A stretch of DNA of 64,000 bases, from assembly GCF_016615955.1 (NCBI RefSeq), contig NZ_CP067113.1, forward strand, positions 2,728,001-2,792,000, in the 5' to 3' direction. Position numbers and translations under genes: made by a program. Numbering within the stretch: the first letter of the stretch is position 1; each line of letters opens with the position of its first letter. Shown here piece by piece: positions 58,240 through 64,000 of this stretch. Source of the DNA: Luteimonas sp. MC1750. Lineage in GTDB: Bacteria; Pseudomonadota; Gammaproteobacteria; Xanthomonadales; Xanthomonadaceae. The notes under the pieces were generated by a model. The model was given only the letters and a program-made list of their open reading frames with translations. It was not told where the DNA came from and searched no databases.

Positions 58240-59049
58240 ATGATCGAGATCTCCACCGCCAACGTGCTCGTCGCGCTGGGCGTGACCACGGCCGCCGGCC
58301 TGGCCACGGGCGTCGGCGGCCTGCTGGTGTTCGCGCAGAAGACGCCCAGCGCGCGCCTGCTCGCCTTCGGCCTGGCGTTCGCGGGTGGCGCGATGGTCTA
58401 CGTCTCGCTGTCGGAGATCCTCAACAAGTCGATCCTGTCCTTCACCCAGGGCTATGGCGAACGCCTCGGTTTCAGCCTGGGCACCGCGGCCTTCCTGGCC
58501 GGCGTCGGGCTGATCATGCTGGTGGACCGGCTGGTACCGAACCCGCACGAGCGCCTCGAGGCCGACGATCCCTTCTTCCGCGAGCACAACGCCGCCTACA
58601 TCCGGCGCGTGGGCCTGCTGACGGCGATGGCGATCACCATCCACAACTTCCCCGAAGGCCTGGCGACCTTCTTCGCCACGCTGGAAAACCCCGGCGTGGG
58701 CATGCCGCTGGCCTTCGCCATCGCCATCCACAACGTGCCCGAGGGCATCGCGATCGCGGTGCCGGTCTACTTCGCCACCCACAACAAGGCCTATGCCTTC
58801 GGCGCGTGCATGGTCTCGGGGCTGGCCGAACCGCTGGGCGCGATCATCGGCTATGCGCTGCTGCGGCCGTGGATGTCGGACGCGGTGTTCGGCAGCGTGT
58901 TCGGCATCATTGCCGGCGTGATGGTGTTCCTGGCGCTGGACGAACTGCTGCCCGCGGCCAAGCGCTACGCGAAGGGCCACGAGACGGTCTACGGGCTCGT
59001 CAGCGGCATGGGCGTGCTGGCGATCAGCCTGGTGCTGTTCAAGTGGTGA
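58240..59049 (+). CDS. zupT: ZIP family divalent metal transporter (ZupT)
   Basis: A 269-residue inner-membrane importer for zinc and other divalent metals. Eight helices are predicted, with the two ZIP signatures IHNFPEGLATF (His135, Glu139) in TM4 and IHNVPEGIAIA (His164, Glu168) in TM5, which form the binuclear metal site. GAAGGA lies seven bases before the ATG. Length fits ZupT. It stands alone, divergent from the NYN gene. Confidence 0.94.
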   Translation: MIEISTANVLVALGVTTAAGLATGVGGLLVFAQKTPSARLLAFGLAFAGGAMVYVSLSEILNKSILSFTQGYGERLGFSLGTAAFLAGVGLIMLVDRLVPNPHERLEADDPFFREHNAAYIRRVGLLTAMAITIHNFPEGLATFFATLENPGVGMPLAFAIAIHNVPEGIAIAVPVYFATHNKAYAFGACMVSGLAEPLGAIIGYALLRPWMSDAVFGSVFGIIAGVMVFLALDELLPAAKRYAKGHETVYGLVSGMGVLAISLVLFKW

Positions 59050-59080
59050 GGCGGCGCGCCGGAGTCCTGCGTCCGGCGCA

Positions 59081-59108
59081 ATGAAAAACGGCCCGGTTTC
59101 CCGGGCCG
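59081..59108 (-). terminator. Intrinsic terminator of rpoH
   Basis: On the minus strand, CGGCCCGG and CCGGGCCG pair around a 4-base GAAA loop and are followed by TTTTTCAT. It lies 25 bases past the rpoH stop and should terminate rpoH; the same stem could serve zupT on the plus strand without a T-run. Confidence 0.8.
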
Positions 59109-59133
59109 CCTGCCGTCACGCGGGTAGCCGCGA

Positions 59134-60018
59134 TCAGGCCGCGAACAGGGCCTTCATCTTCTTCAGCGCATTGGCCTCGACCTGGCGGATGCGCTCGGCG
59201 GAGACGCCGTACTCGTCGGCCAGCTCCTGCAGGGTGACCTTGCTGTCCGGGTCGAGCCAGCGGCGCTGGACGATGTCGCGCGAGCGCGCATCGAGCGTCG
59301 CCAGGCCCTCGCGCAGGAGCTCGAGCTGGCTGGATTCGCTGTCGGCGCGTTCGTAGGCCTGCGACGGATCTTCCTCCTGCGTCATCAGGTACGCCGCCGG
59401 CGCCGGCGGCGCGCGCTCGTCGTCCTCGTCGGCGGACATGTCGAAGCCGATGTCGCGGCCGGACAGGCGCGACTCCATCTCCAGCACCTCGCGCTCGGAG
59501 ACGTTGAGGTCCTTGGCCACCGCGCTGACCTCGGCGGCGTTGAGCCAGCCCAGGCGCTTCTTGCTCTTGCGCAGGTTGAAGAACAGCTTGCGCTGGGCCT
59601 TCGTGGTCGCGACCTTGACGATGCGCCAGTTCTTGATGATGTACTCGTGCATCTCGGCGCGGATCCAGTGCACCGCGAACGAGACCAGGCGCACGCCGAC
59701 ATCCGGGTCGAAGCGCTTCACGGCCTTCATCAGGCCGATGTTGCCTTCCTGGATCAGGTCGCCCAGCGGCAGGCCGTAGCCGTTGTAGCCGCGGGCCACG
59801 TGGACCACGAAGCGCAGGTGCGACATCACCAGTTCGCGCGCGGCGTCCAGGTCCTCTTCCTCGTGGAAACGACGGGCCAGGGCCTGTTCGTCTTCCACCG
59901 AGAGCACGGGGATCTGGTGCACGGCGCCGATGTAGGCATCCAGCGAGCCGATCGCGCTGGGCACCGGGAGATTGTTGGCGACGAGGGGATAGCTGGCAGT
60001 GGTTGCAGTCATGGGCAT
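59134..60018 (-). CDS. rpoH: Heat-shock sigma factor RpoH (sigma-32)
   Basis: A 294-residue alternative sigma factor for heat-shock genes. Region 2 shows [27 protein letters not shown] and [19 protein letters not shown]. The RpoH box is intact ([15 protein letters not shown]), which separates it from RpoD. Region 4.2 ends [20 protein letters not shown]. The start may be this ATG or an in-frame ATG two codons later; neither has a strong ribosome site. The sigma-E-like promoter upstream would tie it to the envelope stress response. Confidence 0.95.
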   Translation of the reverse strand: MPMTATTASYPLVANNLPVPSAIGSLDAYIGAVHQIPVLSVEDEQALARRFHEEEDLDAARELVMSHLRFVVHVARGYNGYGLPLGDLIQEGNIGLMKAVKRFDPDVGVRLVSFAVHWIRAEMHEYIIKNWRIVKVATTKAQRKLFFNLRKSKKRLGWLNAAEVSAVAKDLNVSEREVLEMESRLSGRDIGFDMSADEDDERAPPAPAAYLMTQEEDPSQAYERADSESSQLELLREGLATLDARSRDIVQRRWLDPDSKVTLQELADEYGVSAERIRQVEANALKKMKALFAA

Positions 60019-60037
60019 GATTTTAGCAGTGGACCCG

Positions 60038-60065
60038 TGAGACTGCCGGACACGCGGGAAGTTCC
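60038..60065 (-). promoter_or_regulatory. Sigma-E (RpoE)-type promoter of rpoH
   Basis: The minus strand carries GGAACTT (60059-60065), 15 bases, then GTCTCA (60038-60043). The sigma-E consensus is GGAACTT and GTCTAA/GTCTGA with a spacer of about 15-17. It lies some 20 bases upstream of the rpoH start, leaving a very short leader. E. coli rpoH also has a sigma-E promoter, so the role is plausible. Confidence 0.6.
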
Positions 60066-60128
60066 TTCATGTTCCATTTATGCAGTCAATGTCCTTTTAT
60101 CTCGTGCATTGTTCTGACAGCAAGAGTG

Positions 60129-60866
60129 TCACGGAAGCGGTGCCGGGACCAGTCCCATTCCCTCCAGCGCCGCCAGCGGCGGCAGCGACCAGTCGACCGG
60201 CGCGCCGCCCTGGCGCGTCAGATAGTCGTTCGCCGCGGAGAAATGCCCGCAGCCCAGGAAGCCCCGGTGTGCCGACAGCGGCGAGGGATGGGTGCTGCGC
60301 AGGACGCGGTGCCGACGCGGGTCGATGACCTGGCCCTTGGCTTGGGCATACGCACCCCAAAGCATGAACACCAGGCCCTCGCGCTCGCGGTTGAGCACCT
60401 CGACCATGTGGTCGGTGAAGCCCTCCCAGCCCTGGCGCTGGTGCGATCCGGGCCGGCCTTCCTCCACGGTGAGCACCGCGTTGAGCAGCAGCACGCCGCG
60501 CCGTGCCCACGGCAGCAGGCAGCCGTGGTCGGGCCGCGGCAGGCCGAGGTCGCGCTGGATCTCCTTGTAGATATTGTCCAGCGACGGCGGCACGCGGACG
60601 CCCGGGCGCACCGAGAAGCACAGGCCATGCGACTGGCCGGCGCCATGGTAGGGATCCTGGCCCAGCACGACCACGCGGACCTGGTCGAAGGGCGTGGCCT
60701 CGAACGCGGCCAGGATCTCGGGCCCGGGCGGGAAGATGCGCGCGCCCGCGGCACGACGCTCGCGCAGGAAGCCCGACAGCGCCTGCATGTCCTCGCGTTC
60801 GAACCAGTGGCCGATGCGGGCCTTCCAGGATGCGTCCATCCGGACCCGGTCGGGCACCGTGCTCAC
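60129..60866 (-). CDS. ung: Uracil-DNA glycosylase
   Basis: A 245-residue family-1 UDG that removes uracil from DNA. Motifs are the water-activating VVLGQDPYHGAGQSHGLCF (catalytic Asp71), GVLLLNAVLTVEEGRPGSH and the DNA-minor-groove HPSPLSAHRGFLGCGHF with the essential His. Its start overlaps the double-receiver gene by four bases (ATGA), an unexpected partner. Confidence 0.97.
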   Translation of the reverse strand: MSTVPDRVRMDASWKARIGHWFEREDMQALSGFLRERRAAGARIFPPGPEILAAFEATPFDQVRVVVLGQDPYHGAGQSHGLCFSVRPGVRVPPSLDNIYKEIQRDLGLPRPDHGCLLPWARRGVLLLNAVLTVEEGRPGSHQRQGWEGFTDHMVEVLNREREGLVFMLWGAYAQAKGQVIDPRRHRVLRSTHPSPLSAHRGFLGCGHFSAANDYLTRQGGAPVDWSLPPLAALEGMGLVPAPLP

Positions 60867-61708
60867 GCCCCGGCCCCGACCTCTTTCAGCCGCGACAGCC
60901 GCAGCTGGAACAGCGCCTTGGTCACCAGCAGCCGCTCCTCGATCGGTTTCAGCACGAGGTCGTTCGCGCCGTTGCGCAGCAGCGCGGCCTGGTTGGCGGG
61001 ATTGGCGTCGCCGGTCATCACCAGCACCGGGAGCCGGCGCTTGGACCAGCCGAACCCGCCGCGTACCGCCTCCACCAGGTCGCCGCCGTCGAGTTCGCCC
61101 TTCAGGTAGACGTCGGTCAGCACCAGGTCGACGCCCGGCCCCTCGCCGGCGGCGACGCGCGCGTGCAGGAACTCGAACGCGGCCTCGACGCTGGTCACGT
61201 GCACCACCTCCATCTGCTGGGCCTTGAGCATGCGCGACGTGGCCAGCGCGACGGTGCGGCTGTCCTCGACGTACAGCACCCGCGCGCCCGGGATCGGCGC
61301 CGGCTGCACGTAGCCGCGGATGAACTCGGCCAGGGCGCGGTGGCCGTGGGACTTGTCGAAATAGTCGGTGACGTCATCGCTGAAGTGCCGGCCTTCGAGG
61401 TGCTCCTGGGCGGTGCCGGAGATCACGATCACCGGCACGTAGCGCTGGCCGGCGGCGGCGCGCACCACCTGGGCGAGCTGCTGGCCGTCGCCGTCGGGCA
61501 GCACCAGCGAGGTGGTGGCCAGGTCGATCGGCGCGGCGGCGAGCGCCGCATGCGCCTCGCCCAGCCCGGCACAGGCGACCACCTCGGCCTCAGGCAGCTG
61601 CGCCTTCAGCACGTCGACGATCAGCTTGCGCACCAGGCGCGAGCCGTCGACCACCATGATCCGTGGCGCGGCCCCCTCGAGGTGCCGGATGTCGGTCGGC
61701 CCGGCCAC
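60863..61708 (-). CDS. Double receiver-domain response regulator, first receiver degenerate
   Basis: A 281-residue protein made of two CheY-like receivers and no output domain. The first (about 15-130) has the acidic residue in MVVDGSRLVRKL and Lys119 in DYFDKSHG, but its phospho-acceptor position reads Ser67 (LATTSLVLPDGDG) instead of Asp. The second (about 143-270) is complete: VLYVEDSR, Asp199 in LVLTDVYL and Lys254 in LVLKPIE. GTG 61708, two bases after the ftsX stop, is chosen since no better in-frame start exists. Coupled to ftsX and ung. Partner kinase unknown. Confidence 0.82.
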   Translation of the reverse strand: MAGPTDIRHLEGAAPRIMVVDGSRLVRKLIVDVLKAQLPEAEVVACAGLGEAHAALAAAPIDLATTSLVLPDGDGQQLAQVVRAAAGQRYVPVIVISGTAQEHLEGRHFSDDVTDYFDKSHGHRALAEFIRGYVQPAPIPGARVLYVEDSRTVALATSRMLKAQQMEVVHVTSVEAAFEFLHARVAAGEGPGVDLVLTDVYLKGELDGGDLVEAVRGGFGWSKRRLPVLVMTGDANPANQAALLRNGANDLVLKPIEERLLVTKALFQLRLSRLKEVGAGA

Positions 61709-61710
61709 GC

Positions 61711-62658
61711 TCAGGTCTCCGTCGGCCGGGTCTGGCGCAGGAAGTGTCCGGTGACCGCCCCCGCGCCCAGCCAGCCGAGCACGGTAGCCCCGGCGATGAC
61801 CGTCAGCGCCTGCCGGGGCAAGAAGCCCTGCAGCGCGAAGCTGCTGCCATAGCTGGCCGCCAGTTCGGCGAGCGGCGCGCGCAGCGCGGTGCCGGCCGCG
61901 GTCAGCAGGCCCAGCGCGAGCGCGCCGGCGGCCAGGCCGTACCACGCGCCCAGGTAGAGGAAGGGACGGCGGATGAACCCGTCGCTGGCGCCCAGCAGCT
62001 GCAGCACGCCGAGCTCGTCGCGCCGGGCCTGGATGTCCAGGCGCACGGTGTTGCCGACCACCAGCAGCGCGCCCAGCCCGAGCAGCGCCGCCAGCACCCA
62101 GGCCACGCGCCCGCCGAAGCGCAGCCAGCCGTCGAGGCGCTGGCGCCAGACCGCATCGTGCTGCACCAGCTCGGCCTCGGGCAGGGTGCGCAGCGAATCG
62201 GCGAGCATCGCCTCGTCACCGGCCGGGGTCACGACCAGCACGTGCGGCAGCGGGTTCTCGCCCAGGGTGTCGATCGCCTCGTCCAGGCCGCTGCGCTCGC
62301 GCAGCTCCTCCAGGCCCTGTGCCGGCGTGCGGTGCTCGATGGCGCCGATGTCGGCGCGCGCACCGAGTTCCGCGGCCAGCTCGGCCACGCGCGTTTCCGC
62401 GGTGTCCTGATGCAGGAACACGGTGAGCTGGCGCGAGGCCTGCACGTCGCCGGCGAAGCGTTCGACGTTGCCCAGCACCAGCCACAGGCCGAGCGGCAGG
62501 GCCAGCGCCACCGCCATCACGCCGACGGTGAGCACGGTGGACCAGGGCCGCAGCAGCAGGCGGCCGAGGCTGGCGACCACGCTGTAGGCGTGGTGGTCGA
62601 GCCAGGCGCCGGGACGGGAGCGGGTCGCCGGCTTGCTGCGTGCGATCGGCTCATTCAT
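61711..62658 (-). CDS. ftsX: Cell division protein FtsX
   Basis: A 315-residue permease-like protein that, with FtsE, controls peptidoglycan hydrolases at the septum. Four helices are seen (about residues 45-65, 185-210, 235-260 and 285-305) with a large periplasmic loop between the first two. Typical segments are PWSTVLTVGVMAVALALPLG, RQLTVFLHQD and RRDELGVLQLLGASDGFIRRPF. The ATG (MNEPIARS) overlaps the ftsE stop by 8 bases. Confidence 0.94.
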   Translation of the reverse strand: MNEPIARSKPATRSRPGAWLDHHAYSVVASLGRLLLRPWSTVLTVGVMAVALALPLGLWLVLGNVERFAGDVQASRQLTVFLHQDTAETRVAELAAELGARADIGAIEHRTPAQGLEELRERSGLDEAIDTLGENPLPHVLVVTPAGDEAMLADSLRTLPEAELVQHDAVWRQRLDGWLRFGGRVAWVLAALLGLGALLVVGNTVRLDIQARRDELGVLQLLGASDGFIRRPFLYLGAWYGLAAGALALGLLTAAGTALRAPLAELAASYGSSFALQGFLPRQALTVIAGATVLGWLGAGAVTGHFLRQTRPTET

Positions 62659-63343
62659 CGGCCAGGTCCTCCGGCGCGATGTCGTCGGCGAGCTGGCCAT
62701 GGTCCAGCACCAGGACGCGCTTCTTCATCCGCTTCACGAGGCCCAGGTCGTGGCTGGCCACCAGCACGCTGGTGCCCTGCCCGGGCAGCGAGGCGAACAG
62801 GGCCATGATCTCGGCGGCGAGGGTCGGGTCGAGGTTGCCGGTCGGCTCGTCGGCCACCAGCAGGCGCGGCTCGGCGACGACGGCGCGGGCGATCCCGACG
62901 CGCTGCTGCTCGCCAGCCGACAGCTCGCCGGGCAGTGCGCTGCCGCGCGCGCCCAGGCCCAGGCGCTCGAGCACCGCGCGCACCCGGCGCGCGGCGTCGC
63001 CGCGGCGCATGCCACGCAGCACCAGCGGCAGCGCGACGTTGTCGTGGACGCTGCGGTCGGCGAGCAGGCGATGGTCCTGGAACACCACGCCGACCTCGCG
63101 ACGATGCATGGCCACGCGGCCGCCGCGTACCTTGAGCAGGTTGCGTTCGCCGAACAGCACCGCGCCGCGACTGGGCCGCTCGGAGAGGTGGATGAGGCGG
63201 AGCAGCGTGCTCTTGCCGGCGCCGGAATGGCCGGTGACGAAGATCATCTCGCCGGCGTCGACGCTGAAGCTCACGTCCTGCAGCGCGACGTGCCCGCCCG
63301 GATACTGCTTGCAGACGTTGTCGAAGCGCAGGACCGGCGGCAT
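62651..63343 (-). CDS. ftsE: Cell division ATP-binding protein FtsE
   Basis: A 230-residue ABC-type ATPase partner of FtsX. Walker A is VTGHSGAGKSTLLRLI, the Q-loop region is EVGVVFQDHRLL, the signature is ELSAGEQQRVGIARAV and Walker B is LLVADEPTGNLDP, followed by VLVASHDLGLVKRM. The ATG giving MPPVLRFDNV aligns with FtsE starts; a longer in-frame start would add a Cys/Arg-rich leader with no family support. rpoH lies downstream on the same strand, separated by ung and the regulator. Confidence 0.96.
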   Translation of the reverse strand: MPPVLRFDNVCKQYPGGHVALQDVSFSVDAGEMIFVTGHSGAGKSTLLRLIHLSERPSRGAVLFGERNLLKVRGGRVAMHRREVGVVFQDHRLLADRSVHDNVALPLVLRGMRRGDAARRVRAVLERLGLGARGSALPGELSAGEQQRVGIARAVVAEPRLLVADEPTGNLDPTLAAEIMALFASLPGQGTSVLVASHDLGLVKRMKKRVLVLDHGQLADDIAPEDLADE

Positions 63344-63499
63344 CGCGGAGCTCGTGTCGAAGGAAGCGTCGAGTATCGCTTGCCGGCCGCCATCGGGCCA
63401 GACAAGCCGACGGGCGCCGTGCTCACGCCGGCCCGGATCGCGCTCGCGCTGGTCCGGACACGAGGGGCAGCTGCCGTCCGGGCAGCTGCCCGGATGCAC

Positions 63500-64000
63500 T
63501 CAGTGCTGCGAGCGCGGCGCCCGGGTCACCAGCTTGCGCAGGCCCTGGCCGATGCGGCCGAACAGCGAAGGCGACGTGTCCTGCGCCGGAGCGGGAGCGG
63601 CAGGCTGCGACGGCTGCGGCCTGGGTGCATGCGGCTGGCGCGGCGGACGCGCGGCGCGTGGCTGCTCGCCGCCCGCCGCCTGTTCCGTCGCCTGGCCGTC
63701 CTGCGCCGGCTGGCCTTCGCCGTTGATGCGGCGGCCACCACGGCGGCGGCGGCGCTTGCGCGGCGCGCGCTCGCCTTCCGCACCGTCGGCTCCCGGAGTG
63801 GGGGTCCCGGCGACCGGCACCGATGCCTGCGCCGTGCCGGCGCTGGCGGGCGTGGCGATGGCGTCGGGGGCAATGCCGGCGCCCTCTGCCACCGCGCCCA
63901 CGGCGCCTTCGGCAGCCGCTTCGGCCGCCGGCACGCGCGGCTTGCGCGGAGCGCGCTCGCGGCGACCCTCGCCGGCACCGGCGCTGCGCGGGCCACGCGA
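63500..64000 (-). CDS. rhlB: Probable C-terminus of ATP-dependent RNA helicase RhlB (5' part outside window)
   Basis: The frame is open from the window edge at 64000 to the stop at 63500, about 166 residues. All of it is low-complexity: Arg/Pro/Ala-rich with a basic patch (PRKRRRRRGGRR) and an ending SPSLFGRIGQGLRKLVTRAPRSQ. Such a basic tail and GRIGxGLRxLVT ending are, from memory, found in xanthomonad RhlB, a DEAD-box helicase of the RNA degradosome. Helicase motifs themselves are outside the window, so this is a context-based call; another Arg-rich protein is possible. Confidence 0.5.
   Translation of the reverse strand, partial: SRGPRSAGAGEGRRERAPRKPRVPAAEAAAEGAVGAVAEGAGIAPDAIATPASAGTAQASVPVAGTPTPGADGAEGERAPRKRRRRRGGRRINGEGQPAQDGQATEQAAGGEQPRAARPPRQPHAPRPQPSQPAAPAPAQDTSPSLFGRIGQGLRKLVTRAPRSQH

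Overview
The window is GC-rich chromosomal DNA from a gammaproteobacterium of the Xanthomonadaceae/Lysobacteraceae (a Lysobacter/Luteimonas-like member is my best guess). This rests on the gene orders (fabA-fabB, dprA-smg-topA, ftsE-ftsX with rpoH close by, a probable rhlB end) and on two proteins carrying the XVIPCD secretion domain, which is characteristic of Xanthomonadales type IV secretion effectors. No rRNA operon, insertion sequence, prophage block or CRISPR array is visible. One tRNA gene is present.

Layout. 1-3246: glucan synthesis (opgH cut by the window edge, opgG/D). 3332-4582: TerC-type membrane protein. 4583-11260: a complete RND efflux pump (outer-membrane channel, inner-membrane pump, fusion protein) with a divergent TetR repressor and a perfect palindromic operator lying inside the pump promoter. 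11372-15080: a redox-flavoured group with two YceI proteins, two pirins and a cytochrome b561. 15231-16982: a small exported protein and a putative type IV effector. 16997-22791: old yellow enzyme, fabB-fabA, tRNA-Ile2, a small lipoprotein and rpoD. 22847-32940: dtd, a lipid A acyltransferase, two PH-domain membrane proteins and a surface-polysaccharide cluster (four glycosyltransferases, a CDP-glycerol-type transferase, an AsnB-type amidotransferase). 32962-41520: translation and DNA housekeeping (rsmB-fmt-def on the minus strand; a LysM gene, dprA, smg, topA on the plus strand). 41585-43851: a second effector/immunity pair, lying between topA and tsaC. 43900-54390: tsaC, two DUF4124-like proteins, DUF488, DUF72, exonuclease III, a repeat protein, an SDR oxidoreductase, sppA, a MATE transporter and a DUF3106 protein. 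54391-57055: an intergenic region with an inverted pair of DnaA boxes, then priA. 57097-64000: a REP-like inverted pair, a NYN-LOTUS protein, a ZIP transporter, rpoH with a sigma-E-like promoter, ung, a double-receiver protein, ftsX, ftsE and the end of a probable rhlB.

How the parts work together. The most striking content is the pair of interbacterial-competition modules. In each, a small exported protein or lipoprotein (putative immunity) lies directly upstream of a multidomain cell-wall enzyme (M23-like in one, GH19 lysozyme-like in the other). Both enzymes carry a peptidoglycan-binding domain and a C-terminal XVIPCD, and both share the decapeptide GRLDDPAQRR. The secretion machine itself is not in the window, so the effectors would act in trans with a type IV system encoded elsewhere. 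The rest is mostly core metabolism and envelope biogenesis, with readable regulatory sites at the efflux pump, rpoD, rpoH and upstream of priA.
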